Assembly (NCBI GenBank): GCA_023159155.1
Contig: JAJNNX010000002.1
Coordinates: forward strand, 1,736,001-1,800,000
DNA length: 64,000 bases
Direction: 5' to 3'
DNA from: Ustulina deusta
Lineage: Eukaryota > Ascomycota > Sordariomycetes > Xylariales > Xylariaceae
Numbering within the stretch: the first letter of the stretch is position 1; every line of letters starts with the position of its first letter. Position numbers and translations under genes: made by a program. The notes under the pieces are model-generated. The model saw only the letters and a list, made by a program, of their open reading frames with translations, was not told where the DNA came from and did no database searches. This document shows, piece by piece, positions 22,366-34,715 of the stretch.

Positions 22366-23707
22366 CTAATTATTCCCGAGACCGACAAATTTCAAGGAGA
22401 CACCATATAGCTTCTTTGCGTCCTCCTCGTGGTATACCCAAGGAGCATGGCCAGGGCCTACCACATCTTCCCCTTCTACAAGTCCTTCGCTCACTTGGCA
22501 CTCCTCCAGATATTTACCGCCCTTGCCCTCGAGGTCTCGGCTCACAGCAGCCCACACCGATGTAGCTGCGCCTTGTTCCGTATTCTGCATATACCTTCAA
22601 ACAGGTCAGCAGTCTCCTTCCCAGGCGTAATATGAGTAGTTTAAGGAATATGCAGTGTTTCAAAACGTGGAGCAGCTGAACGCGATTTCCTTCTCTCGTT
22701 TTCTTGCTCCCAGCAATGAATGCCTAGAACAGAGTAGGGAAAGGAATTCCCATGTCACTCACCTTAAGGTATGCATAGGACCATTCTTAAGGACTACGAA
22801 ATAGTCACGAAAATTCGGCCTCTGCAGCCCCGTACGGATACCTCCCGGGTGCACGCTCCAACCGTGTAGACCTTGCGATCCATATCGTCTCTCAATCTCA
22901 TTCGCCATGTACCTAGGTATTCGACGTACGATCAATCTCTACATCAAATCAAACCAAAAAAAGAAAGAAAGAAAGGGACGGGATCCTTTCTCGCCCAGCG
23001 GCGATATGGGGTTAACTAGCTGCTTACACGTTCGCGAGTTTGCTTTGCCCGTAGGCCGCGACCCCGTCGTATTTCCGCTTCTCGAAATTCAAGTCGTCGA
23101 AGTTGAGCGGAGCCGTCCGATGCGCTGTCGACGAGACGGCGACAACGCGCGACTGGAACGCAGGCGTCGAGCAGCGCAGGAGCGTCGGCTTGAGGAGCTC
23201 AAACAAGAGGAAGTGCGAGAGGTGGTTTGTGGCCCAGTGCACTTCGAACCCATCCGGCGTTCGGCCCTCGGGTACGAGTCGTACGCCCGCGTTCGCGATC
23301 AGGATGTGGAGGGTCTGGCTCCTCGCGAGGAATTCCTCCGCGCAGGCCCGCACGCTGGCGAGGGACTCGAGGTCGAGTTTCAGGAGGTGCACCTTGTTGC
23401 CGTCGTCGAGGATATCCCCGAGCGCCGTCTTGGCCTTCTCGAGGTTGCGCGCTGTGAGGAATAGGGTCGCGCCCGTGACCTTGAGCGCTCGCGCTGTCTC
23501 GACACCGAGCCCCGATGAACACCCTGTGATGAGAATCACTTTGTCGCGGAGGGAACCGTCCTCGCGCTGTTCGTCCCTGATGATTTGCAGCGCTGTCGGT
23601 CGCGCGTCGCCAGGTCCTTTAGGGTTCTTGTGTGCTGTTCCGTAGCGACCCTCCATTTCGTGGTGATCTAGGAGAGGGTAGAGAGGGAGGTGATTATTGG
23701 GCGGCAT
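22366..23707 (-). CDS. short-chain dehydrogenase/reductase (WWOX/retinol dehydrogenase-like)
   Basis: A classical-fold NAD(P)(H)-dependent SDR. Exons 23707-23028, 22912-22763 and 22594-22366 join in phase to give 352 aa (introns 115 and 168 nt). The Rossmann glycine motif TGCSSGLG is at 61-68, NAG near 140, the catalytic Ser near 196 (AVSSTAH), and Tyr219/Lys223 in YGQSKLAN just before intron 1. SVHPGG follows in exon 2. The protein ends FVGLGNN after an EQGAATSVWAA segment common in this subfamily. Intron 1 contains a GAAA repeat. The reading frame after intron 2 (RYMQNTEQG) is supported by phase and by family spacing but is the least certain junction. The substrate is unknown; no biosynthetic neighbours point to a pathway. 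A downstream in-frame Met at residue 18 could also start the protein. Confidence 0.83.
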
Positions 23708-25198
23708 ATAATAATAATATTCTCGATATAGCTCGATTCAAGGGCGCAAGTCTTCAGTGTAATTTTACAGTTGTTCGCTTTCAATTCCAATACCCCCTCC
23801 CAAGCACGCCGCGCTTATATACTTTCCGGTCAGCCATCGTCACGTCCAGATTGGCGATGCTGTGATCAGACACAGCTACTCTCAAGCATTACTGTGTGAT
23901 GCTATTTTGATGTGATCCCGCCTAGGCTACAGCATATCTCTTCGAGATCAGTCAGACCCAGATGAAATGCTGACACCGCCACTGCCGATGGCTCGCGGTA
24001 ACGCATGCAAGGTTCGATCTTATCGGCAAGAACAAACGGAGTTATCACAATTCTCGGCCGTTACACGGGATCGTCAACTGTCCGCATAGTTACATCTGCG
24101 CCTCGTAATTGTGGCGGATAGGAATGTGGTACAACTCATCAGGGTCGGACGCATCAAATCTCCTATTCCAAGCCATAGATAATATTCCATCAGAACTTTT
24201 CCCCTCTCTTCATCGAGTCATGCCGGCGAGACGCGAGATCGCAAACCTCACCAATGCTTGGCGGCCACGCTCTCCGTCTATGACGCCCGTCAGTCACTCG
24301 TCGTCGTAATTGGTTTCGATATTTCCTCAGTCCCCCTATAAGCCCGCGTGAGATTCGCCTCTTTCGTTTGCTATGTGTTAGTTAGGGGGGCGTGGAGAAA
24401 ATGCAAGTCCACGAAGCAATCTCCCCTGGCTGGGAACCAAGAACTCACTTCACCCATCGACATCGAAACTTGATACATTATAAAAGCCAATGCCGAAAGA
24501 ATTACGTCGCGGTATGGTGAACCTTGCATTACATGTACGGGCATTTCTTGAATCACATTGCCCTCGTGGTGGGTGCGCATTCTCTCATATCCTCTCAGGT
24601 TCTAGGTATGCTGCTAGGTATTAGACAATCATAACTCACGCTGAATCAGTTCTTCCAATTCAGAGGTAGGAAACCTCTTTTGACATACGAGGCAAGAGCA
24701 GGACGAGCAGTTTCATGTTTCTTTAGGCAGATCGATCTCTGCAATAGGTAAAGGGGGTTGTTTCCGAGAGTAGTTGCCTAGTTCATTTGTATTACCTGGA
24801 TATCGTGTGTTGTAATATGGACTAATAATATAATGGATGCTTGATTACAACAACTTCGAGCTTCGTTATTGCCGATAATAGTGGTTCTTATGATGAAGAC
24901 TAAAACGACTCTCTTGGATTTGCGCCAGCCTGGCCACGAATAAAGCTCACTAATAAGTTTATATAGAATTAATATAAACTAATGGCCGCGCCAGATCAAT
25001 GAGCAACAGCGCACTTGACCATGTCATGTGATCAGAACCGCGATCAGAGTAAATTATTGAAGCTCGAGTCTAGATTACAACACATTAACCATGTGGTCAG
25101 GACGGGATATGAAGTCGAAGTTTTTCATCTATGGCTCTGTTTAACTAGCAACGCTCATCCCGAGTTGGTTTTGACTTTGGTCTTCGACTGTATATGCA

Positions 25199-25224
25199 TG
25201 TATGTGTGTATGTGTGTGTGTGTG
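25199..25224. repeat. TG/TATG dinucleotide microsatellite
   Basis: Imperfect run of TATG and TG units in the gene-poor region. Confidence 0.75.
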
Positions 25225-27185
25225 AAATGAATGTGGCGTGAACATTGATAACTACACCTCTATGTAGATGAGATCAACTGCCTATGGCACAGAGTATTAA
25301 TCAGTCATTTGCACCGACTCGTCCTCACGAGCAGTCCAACAGCAACGACAATATCATCTTCCCATAAAGTTCTCCTCTAAATTTTAGCCTTTGGGAATGT
25401 ACGTCTCTGATGAGAACGTTTCATTTGATGATCACACTGTGCCATATATCCTACGCACGCAGCCTGTATGCCGCAAGTGATCTGAGGTTTCACCAACAAT
25501 TGATCGACGTAGAAACGATGTTGGAACGCCTATCTTCCTCTCATCTTTTCCTAAGCAGACAATCACTCCCAAAAAACCCATGCGATGGGCCCTGACGATC
25601 ACCCGCCTCGGTTGCTACGATCAACAGCGAGGGCTTGCTGGGAACGTCCCATCATCTATTGGACATAAATCTGGATTTCGATGGTTAAGTTGCGCACCAT
25701 TCTTATAAGTGTTTTTGAACAGCTGGTCGAATCCACGTTCTAGTATCTATAACGGCGGCGTGGGAGTTATGTTAGGATACTAGTCCATATAGGCCGGTAC
25801 AACGCCTGGTGCGATTGTGCAACTTGTGATTCTGTATGAGGAGATCTCTTCTTCCCGAGAAGTCTATGCTATCTTCTATGATCTATACGTGCGAGTTGAC
25901 CAGTTTCATCAATTCCCCCTTTCCATTCCAGAGGTATCGGGACATCCCAGTCTACTGGTTTAGTAAACAAAGTACAGAAAAAGGCAAGAATGAAGATAAC
26001 TATACACGTAGCGTAGGTACTGGTAAAGAGTATTCACCGGATAAAGGATGCCGTGAACTTACTCTACATATACTATCCTGAGTCTGGAATGCCTACTATA
26101 GCATTAGTACCTCCCGTCAAAAGCGTGGGTACACGAGGCGGCAAGTTCAACTACATACCTGCTGTACAATATACCGACAAGCCTGGACGATGCAACCGAC
26201 CATGCCAACAATGAGTATGGTACTTGCTACCCTGTGTTCGTACGCGGTCGCAGGCCCACCACTTTCACGTGCCGCGCTGGTACTGCATCACGGCTTGGTT
26301 CTGTGAGAATATGTCACGCTTACCTCGAGCGGAATGGATCGGCAACGGTGCAGAACAATGGACACATCCCTTGGTTCGCATCTTACAGCATACAGGGACA
26401 CTAACAGGAAGCCGGGTGTCGTCAGCAAACCTCCCCGTCCAGTCAAGAGATGTTGTAGGGTTGAGGAGTCTGAGGTAGTGTAGTATCTCTCTGGGCCAGG
26501 AGCTGCATGCGTGCCGTGGGAGGCCCTTAGCTACTGTACGATGCACAACAGTAATAAGGTGATTAAGTGGCGGTGAGATAGGGTATGTGCGTCTTGCGTG
26601 TGAAAGTGGCTATACACACATGTTGGGGAGAATGAGGCTAGCGCAGTGTAGGTTCCTTGAAGGTCGTGAAGGTTGGGTGCTTGTCCTCGGTATCTGTCAT
26701 GTTGTCATGGAGAAATCTCAGTAGTGCAGACCACAGTTGTCTTTGCGCTAACCTTACCTAAGGTAGGTACTGATAGGTAAGTATCCAGTTGAAATTGTCA
26801 ACCGTCAGTTACATGACGATTTGTTGGGTCTTGGGAGACAGGTATGTGGGGACTTACTGGAAACTACCTCCTCACATCTAGCACATGGAAGAGATGCACC
26901 CAGTTTCCTCCGTGACTATCCGTACATACTACAGTAGTACACTAGTATTACGTATACCGTGCTGCAAATATATTGGGGTATACCTATAGTAGTTAGTGTA
27001 GGTGTATCCTGCATAGTGCACACCCCACTCCTGTATGTAGCCAGCTGGACCTCGCGGGTACCTTGGTACTGTGATGAAAATGGTAGGGCACATGCATGGG
27101 GCTGACCCTTTGGGGAGATGGGACAGTACAGGGCACCCGGTACCTCCACGAATGGGGAGAGTACCTACACTACGTCGTAGATAAT

Positions 27186-27198
27186 GGGGGGGGGGGGG
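27186..27198. repeat. homopolymer G13
   Basis: Thirteen consecutive G on the plus strand; assembly length may be unreliable. Confidence 0.8.
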
Positions 27199-27880
27199 AC
27201 AGAGGGGCGTGCAAAGAGCAAAAAGGGGCGCCAACGGAGAAGATTAACTTTCCCATCACAGGCTCAAATGGCATTTACACCAAAAGCCCATCGAGTTAAT
27301 TAAACTCAATCTCTTTCTCGAACGACCTCATTAGTTAGCAGTCAAAGTTTCATTCGGTACATCTGCCGTAGAAGGACCCTGAATGCTGTAAGACCCGAAA
27401 TGCGGCTAGGCGTTCCATATCAATTACAGCACTTGTGAACTACGGCTCTCTAGGAGACTACCTAACAGGGAACGTACTAAGTAAGTACACTAGGTAGGTT
27501 GGCAATCTTGTGTTAGTTATCAGTACCCTTACTAAGTAAAATGTATGATAGGTACTACAAACCCGTCTTCCACATACGAAATATAAAATATACACTAAAT
27601 AATAAATCCTAAACTTGAATTGGTACTTGTTGAGTTGGTCCCCAAAATACGGGCTCGATTCCGTGCCAGAGCGGATTAGAGGCAGAGTTCATAGTTTTCT
27701 GTAATAGTTGGCTGTAGGTACTGCTACTTGGACTTGTTCAACTCCTCCGGGACTTGGGATCCACTCTCCAGCACAGGCTTGCAGGCTGCAGACGAACCCT
27801 CATGCCAAGGATGATTGGATACGACGGCAAATCAGATAACAAATCAATCACGTTTTGCAGCTCGATGACATCATACCCTT

Positions 27881-29002
27881 TCAGATGTCGACCATGTCCC
27901 ACTTTGTTTTCTTCTTCGACGGCCTGGTTTGCGCCCGGTTTGTCACCGCCTCCTGGATTTGGCCCCTCATCATCACTTGACGATAACTCGATGCCGTAAC
28001 CGACGTAGTACACGTACTGGGGAACGCCTCTGATGGAAGCTGGATGCTGGATACGGCACCCACGCTGCAGTGGGAATCCAACCGAGAAGGGAGCCCACAG
28101 TCAATCTTGGTTTCTGTTGGAACATCGGCCGTCAATTCATCCAATTCGTCGTCTCTACCTCGAATGCCAAGTTCCCGGTGGATAAATTCCGCGGCTCCAG
28201 TGCCTGACTGTTAGACTCTAGTGTCCCTGCCTGCACCACACATTGTGCTAGGTGCCACAGTAGACTGGGAGTGAGTGGGCAATCGGCTAGACAGACAGAT
28301 GAATCATATACAGCGTACTGTATCCTGATACCCGGACGTGCCGGGTCTGAGTACTGGCCAGAAGGGTGGTTACACTGCTTACACACCACCTATGGCTGTT
28401 TGGGTCTGTTTATATCAGCGCGAACGACAAAACAGAGCGGACGAGGGAAGAGTTCGCTACTGTAATTGGCCTACTGGGCGGGCCATGCCATGGGAGATAC
28501 CTACGGTAGGTAATGCCGTGTTTTGTTGCAATACGTATACCTACTAGACACAGCTTAGTAAGGCGGCACTCCTACAAGTCGCAACTCTAGCTTTGCATGA
28601 TAAAACTTGTACACTGCCACCTCCTAGCCTAGCTGACGAGAGGCGGCATGAATCACAAAACGGCTTGTGAACTTACCGCGCCTGGCTTGTCGCAGATAGA
28701 CATATGGATGAGCCTAAACGTGTTGGCCGACTGACTAGATACCCGTAAGAGAGAAGAAAATAGTTCGGGCCACAGTGGGTGAGATTCGCGTCGTGTTTCC
28801 ATCTGGCTGCATCGATGTTCGCACCAACCAGGTCCATCAGAAGCACGAATCTGCAACAGCCATGCAGAGAGCAGCGGGAATTCAGGGAACCCTCACCAAG
28901 AAGCAAGGAAGCAAGGTCCGCCGCTTCGGCGCCCCTGTGAAGAAGAGGCGCCGTTGAGGAGGACCCTGAAGATCTTCGACGAATATGTTCTGTCTGCCCC
29001 AT
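27881..29002 (-). other. coding-like island with splice signals, unresolved
   Basis: Two stretches on the minus strand have gene-like codon use. One starts at 28209 after a good branch/acceptor (CTAACAGTCAG) and runs open to a TGA at 27881; it includes EFIHRELGIRGRDDELDEL and ends KKKTKWDMVDI. The other begins at an ATG at 29002 and runs to a strong donor (GTAAGT at 28676). The two do not join in phase when spliced directly, so at least one more exon or a frameshift would be needed. The plus strand is also open at 28775-28957, ending in a basic tail. I recognise no domain, and this could be a decayed gene. Confidence 0.25.
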
Positions 29003-29529
29003 GCGAGAGATCTCTCGGCCTTGGAACTAAGGAATTATCTCGGACCAATCAACCCCATCGTATGTACAAAGGGCAGTTCATTGTCAATTGCCCACTTTCC
29101 CCGGTTGGCTTTATTAAAGTATTACTTACCTAGCCAAACACACCCAAGCCGCGGCTCCTCAACGTCATCGGCCCGTCGACAAGATAAAAGCCGTGTCGTC
29201 GTTAGGATTGGGGGGGAGGGGGAGGGGGGTTCATGTTCGTGAAAAGGACCAACCATAAATTGCCACTGGAAGAAAACACAATGACAGACAACAACCGATG
29301 GCTGCGTAATACGTACGCCCTTTCTCTACCCAAGTTGCTACCTAGACGAGTCCTAAGCGAACAGAGAGGTTGTTCCGAAAGATATTGCTGCTGTCCCATC
29401 GGTACCACACACACGCACACCCACCCCCTATCTCCTCCCTTCTCCGCCCCCGTAGTTAGTGAAAAACTGGTCTTTTCAGGTTGGGGCTTCTTCGACTAGA
29501 GAAGGCTGCAGCTTCCAACGGCCTTGACG

Positions 29530-29547
29530 TCTCTCTCTCTCTCTCTT
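29530..29547. repeat. (CT)n microsatellite
   Basis: About eight uninterrupted CT units. Confidence 0.75.
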
Positions 29548-32416
29548 TCTCCATATCTGTTCGCGTATCAAATGGGGCTTGTCTCCATCTACCCTATTCA
29601 CTCCTCAAGCGGAGTCGGTTTGTCCATCATAAGGACCGTCTGCCAGGTTTTTTTTCTTTGTTTTCTAGTCCCGTGACTATTCATGACCAACATCACGTCT
29701 GGAATGGGCCCATCGCGGGTGGTTTAGACTCGGTGGGCCATTGTTCTGAACGAAGAGGTCTATACGAGAAACGTGACAAAGACAAGCCGGCTTGTAGATA
29801 CGTTTGTGGAAAGGTGGCCCGAGACACAGAAACACCGTCTGCTTGTATACTACAAGTCAGTAGCATGCCTTTCACTCAGTCAGCGCAGCATTAGTCATGG
29901 CCTTGGATATTATGCGCGGGATAGTATGGTAAGTAGTAGTATAGGTGAAGTTGGCAATAATGGATCTCGATATATTTTCATCGCGCATTTCAATGACAGT
30001 GCGGTCGCTATCTCCCTAATCTAACACGCCGCACTCCACGCGTTCCTTTGCTTTAGCCTCGCCAATGAAGTGCAGATGGCCGTGGCAAGCAATTGAGCTC
30101 GTGCCAAGGTGCGTGACGCTGCATGCCTAGAGCGGCAGTCTTCTGGGGTGGCTCTTCATACTCGAGGCTACGCTAGGCAGGTCATCCGTCTCCGGTGGAC
30201 TACGCTAGTCGTGTTCCCGGTATCTGACGATCTCGAGATAGAACATCTACTTTGGTGGCGGGTATCTTGCTGGGGCTATCTCTGTCTCTCTGATGTTGTG
30301 TTGCGTGGGGAACGATACCTACGAAGACACGAGATAGACTTTAAGGCTCTTTGGTCTCCAGTGCGCTAGAACATGCACGCGCCAAACGACAAATTCAGTT
30401 TACTATACTGCTAAGTACGAGGTAGTAAGTACAGTAGTACAGATACACTGCGGGTTTTAGGTATGTCATAAGAAGGTATGAGTCGAGGGTCGGCAGTGTG
30501 TGACGATCATGGACCAATGATCGAGCGCCAATCTCGTCGCCCACAGTGGGTATACACTCCGTGTAGGCACGTTGCTCTGGCGCCTGCACGCTAGTGTAGC
30601 GGTGCGGTGCAGAGCATGTTTCACGCTTAAAGTCGCTGTCGATTCGGGGCTTAGCGAGTGTCGATCCCGCATCCCGAACAGGCATCTTGTCACCCACGTT
30701 TTGGGTTCCTCTTTTGCGCTCATTAACCTTCCTCTCGCGCGCCCAGGTTCCAGGATCAAGTGATGGTTGTTTTGGCCCGTGAGTCAGCCGGAAGGATGGG
30801 CGTTCTTTTTTCTCTTGCGTGTTCTTTGACTGCTTCTAGCGCGTGTCGATACAAGTTTCCCGTAGTGTACATGGCCGCTGCTCCTGGGAGCGCGCTTCTA
30901 AACGGCCAGTGCAGGGGTTAACTTGAGCCCACGAGCCTAGACATTGAATTTTTGCTTAGTGCTTTTGCTGCTGATCTCACCGGACTACACTAAGTAATAC
31001 GTATAGCATATGCCAGTACGTAAGCATGTGAGGAAAATCGTATGATGGTACCTACAGCTCATCAACTTAAAGCAGCTGTTCATTTACTACTCCTCCGGTG
31101 TCAACGAAATAGGAAGCAGAGTATTAACAACGGACTACATAACAGAAATGAAAATGGGTCGTCTAATCAAATTGTATCGTACCCCAGATCAACACTGCAT
31201 ATCTCAAGGTTTATGGCAGCCGTGTCACATCCTCACGTTTTCGCGATTGGCGATTGGCGATGTCAAGCATAGAAGGACTCGGTTCGAAGCGACGGCTTCC
31301 AGATGTGGGGGTGTATGGCGGCGATCCGACCAGGATATCAACGGCCACTGAGATCTTCTAGATATTAAAAATCTCTCACATGAGCTACCGTGATAGGTAT
31401 GAGACAAGCAGGAAAAAAGAAGAACGAGCAAAGGGGGAACAGGGGGTGAGGGGGCGAGGGGGCTGGCATAGAGCTTTTGTCCCTTCATTGGCCATAGCAT
31501 GTGATAATTGGTGCTAGAATCTGAAGACGTAGTTTGTGATCTCGAACTTCGTCGATCACCGCCAATAGTTCTGCATTAGCCTTCCCGTGACAATCTAGAT
31601 AGACATCCGGCTGGTGAACATCGTGACAGGTCCGCAAACCTCACAGGCAGCAGCCGGGATAAGCTGATATTATCCAGTTGAGTCGGCCTTCCCGCTCATT
31701 GTAAATTCGTTGTTGTTATTAGATTACATGGGCATAGCGAGTGTGGGTTCTGTCTCGTCTGATGGCACCATATACCCGTGTTCGCCAGGAGAAATTGCAT
31801 GCTGCCCATCCAATTTCGTTCCTTCGCTGGGTATCCGCTTGGTATGACTATTGATACAAAATGGCCTATCTCATTCGCCCACCCATCCCCATTCCTGTGT
31901 TCCTTCGATGTGATATCATCAGTGCTGTCGCTGCCAACACTCGCAGATAGCAATATCCTCGTCAAGCCCGCGTGAATGCAAATCGTGCAAAGTCTCCCCG
32001 TGGTGTAGAACTCCCGAACGCCACGATGGTGAGGGTATTTCCTCGCAGAAGTCCGAACCCAAAAAGCCGCCGCCGTGTTGTGACAATCATGAGCAATGAA
32101 TGAAAAAGCGTAAATGCCATAAAATGAATCTTTGCACCCAAATTCTAAAGGTCGTCAATACCCCCGAGGACACTGCCAAGAACGTCATCACTTTACTTCC
32201 GAACGCGACGGAAACCGAACCCGCCATGTTGACAATAGCGTGTCTTTTCGTCCCAATCATCGCCAGTATATGGAGTAAACAAAAAGCTGGTGGCTAATAT
32301 CTCTAAAATGTCCAGAGGCGTTGAAATGCTGAGTAAGGTATCCATAAAACAAGTTATTGCAGAGGGGTTTTGGATTATAACCAAACGCAAAATTATTCAC
32401 AATTTAGTTGTCGCTG

Positions 32417-33700
32417 TCAGTCGGAGTGATCGTCTTGGTGATCCTCTGATCCGGCCTCAGACTTGGCGTCGTTTTTATGGACTTTTCGATGTCGTCGTAA
32501 ATTTGACACGACTGAGAAGTGTCGTCCGCATCCTTCTACTTCGCAACAAAATGCTGGTAGGAGTTTTAGCGTTGTTACAACCATAATGATCAATTGCGCA
32601 TCCAACTTACGCTTCTCTCCTGTATGACTATACATGTGTGTCTGCAAAGAGCTTGGCCTTGTGAATCGCTTGTCGCATACTTTACATTTATGTTTCTTTT
32701 GCGTGCTCGACGAAACTTTCGAACTGAACTGCCCCATCATTGACTGTGGCGCGGGTGGTGGTTGAGTCATTAGGTTGGGTCGAGGTAGAGTTCGCGATGT
32801 AACAGATTCAATATCCGATCCCGCAGTCGAATAATCACTCACAGAATCGACCGATGCGGCATAGTAGCCACCACCATAGTTGCTCGCAGAGGAGATAGAC
32901 GAGTTGTTAGAGTGTGTTGACGGAAAGCCGTATGAATCGGTGGACCCTCTACCACGGCTGTTGGGAGGGTAGATGGCCCGTGGAGTTTCCTGGCTCATTG
33001 CCAACATTCCTTGACCGGCGTCAATGGCATCAGCGAAGCTTCTTCGATCGTCGGTAGGTTGAATGCCTCTGTGAGTTATGTCAACTATCGAGTTCCGGTG
33101 GGGCCCAATGAAACCGCCTGGGCTAGAATTGATTGACGGTATAGAGGAAACTGACGATTGGGAATACCTTCGGCTGTCAGCTTCTGGCGCGAGAGCGAAT
33201 GTTGGGCGCATCGGAGCTGGTGCATAACCGGACACGCTGTCGTAAGAGCTAGGTGACGCCGAATATGTCGTGTGGACGGGAGAAGGCGTTGCCGTGGCAT
33301 ACGATGGTTCTCCATAGGAAGCAGAGGTTGTCTGCATTCGGTTGAGGCTCAGAATATCTTGGGGCATATTGAGTAAGCCTGGTTGTTCATACACGTCCGC
33401 TATGTGAGTGCTACCTGCTGCTGACGACGTGACGGGAATATTTCCGCCGTACGATGCTATTGAGACACTGGCATTGGTGCCTGGCCTGCTGGCGGGATGG
33501 TGCTTCGCCATAGGATCGAGGGCACCAAGGTTGTGGCCCATACTGCCTTGCGAATACATGCCATGATGACCATGATGGCTAGCTGAGCCCGAGTTCCACG
33601 GGTTGGTGAATTGGGGTGAATTATGGTATGAAGACATTTGGCCGAAGTGAAGTGCTCCGAGTCGTGACTGATTGTCGAGAGTCATAGTCATCGTCGACAA
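32417..33700 (-). CDS. flbC: C2H2 zinc-finger conidiation regulator, FlbC-type
   Basis: FlbC-type factors are nuclear two-finger regulators that promote asexual sporulation upstream of brlA in Aspergillus. Exons 33700-32611 and 32553-32417 give 408 aa. Residues 1-330 are low complexity (Ser, Tyr, Pro, His-rich, with HHGHHG near 42-47). Finger 1 (C339, C342, H355, H359) ends with the HTGEK linker. Finger 2 (C367, C372, H385, H389) reads EVEGCGRHFSVVSNLRRHRKVH, the signature of this family. The 57-nt intron (32610-32554) sits exactly between the fingers and has no stop in frame; only when it is removed does the canonical HTGEKPF linker appear. The acidic tail ends EDHQDDHSD. Several Met codons lie near the start, and the first is used. 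The gene stands alone in about 20 kb of gene-poor DNA, which suggests extensive regulation. Confidence 0.87.
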   Translation of the reverse strand: MSTMTMTLDNQSRLGALHFGQMSSYHNSPQFTNPWNSGSASHHGHHGMYSQGSMGHNLGALDPMAKHHPASRPGTNASVSIASYGGNIPVTSSAAGSTHIADVYEQPGLLNMPQDILSLNRMQTTSASYGEPSYATATPSPVHTTYSASPSSYDSVSGYAPAPMRPTFALAPEADSRRYSQSSVSSIPSINSSPGGFIGPHRNSIVDITHRGIQPTDDRRSFADAIDAGQGMLAMSQETPRAIYPPNSRGRGSTDSYGFPSTHSNNSSISSASNYGGGYYAASVDSVSDYSTAGSDIESVTSRTLPRPNLMTQPPPAPQSMMGQFSSKVSSSTQKKHKCKVCDKRFTRPSSLQTHMYSHTGEKRKLDAQLIIMVVTTLKLLPAFCCEVEGCGRHFSVVSNLRRHRKVHKNDAKSEAGSEDHQDDHSD

Positions 33701-34640
33701 AAAGGGGACATGTATTGGTTCTCGAGACGTGAAGCTACCAATGAGACCATAAAAAGTAAGGATAATATAAGCACAACAATGCGCTCGTCAGTCTCCAAGA
33801 TATCAAGCCCCAAATGGTTCGCGCTGATCGGATGCAAGATCCCGAGGAATACAGATTCGTGTCACCTAGCCGAGACGGTGACCTGTCTTTCCAAGGTCCA
33901 GTGGGAGAGAAGGTCGTCACGAAGTATCGAGGGGGGATCAGCAAGCCTTAAGTGTGTTTGTGTTGCGGTGTGTATGTGTGTGGCCGTAAGAAGGCTCACA
34001 AGGGACACAGCCAGGAACCCCCGGACAGTTGAATGCCTATACCAGGTACCACTAACTAGTAGGTACTTAGCACCTAGGTCAAACCGTCGTGGTTTGGCAG
34101 ACTGACTCCAGTGATTGGGAAACGAGTGGAGCTATGAGCTTGACCTGCTTAGGTAGTTTTCAAAGCCGTAAGAGGACCAGTCTAGTGACGATGGTCAAGA
34201 GATGGATCGACAGTCTTTAATACCCTGCGGGAGGGAGACGGTCCTGGGGAGCAGGGTTCAGCGGTAGTAGCAGAGTTGGAGGCCGAATAATATTGTAGGG
34301 TGTAGACTCGCTCCGGGGCGGAGGGAGACAGAAGGAGAAAATGGTGGTGCCCAATTTGACAGCAGCCGTTTTAGACTAGGTGCACTAGATGACGACCGAT
34401 CATGAGAATGTGGAGTGGAGTGGCTCGTTTCAAGACAGAAGAGTCAAAGATCAGCGAGCCCTGCCAGATATCTGGGAGGTCGGAGTGCGCGTCCGTGTAG
34501 TCTCGAGCGGACACTGTATAGTGGGCTAAGACTTGCAGATAGTGTAGAAATACGGTAGTTTGGCGGTAGGGTTGTTTTGTACCGGATGTGTGTATGTATG
34601 TTTTATGTATGAGGGCGACGAAGTTGGTGGACTTTGATAC

Positions 34641-34715
34641 TTCTCTCTCTTGTTGTGGTTGTGGTTGTCGTCGTCGTTGTTGTTTACTGTTCTTGATAGT
34701 GTTGTTGTCGTTCAC
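34641..34715 (-). promoter_or_regulatory. CAA/CGA-rich probable 5' leader of flbC
   Basis: Read on the minus strand this is a run of AAC/CAA/CGA units with almost no T, followed by AAGAGAGAGAAG. Such unstructured CAA-rich sequence is typical of long 5' UTRs of fungal developmental regulators. It lies about 0.95-1 kb before the flbC ATG, so it implies a leader of roughly 1 kb. No transcript evidence is available. Confidence 0.4.

Larger units (their letters stand above)
23708..32416. other. 8.7 kb gene-poor region downstream of flbC
   Basis: No frame here has both an ATG start and a recognisable domain. It contains simple repeats (TG-rich near 25199-25224, G13 at 27186-27198, CT8 at 29530-29547), TAGGTA-type motif clusters (about 26755-26775, 27485-27495) and a coding-like island at 27881-29002 described separately. 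It probably includes the SDR promoter near 23.7-24.3 kb. Non-coding transcripts cannot be excluded. Confidence 0.5.

Noticed and set aside
22907..23645. Plus-strand frames of 180-185 aa
   Set aside because: Antisense to the SDR exon 1 with intact Rossmann and YxxxK motifs.
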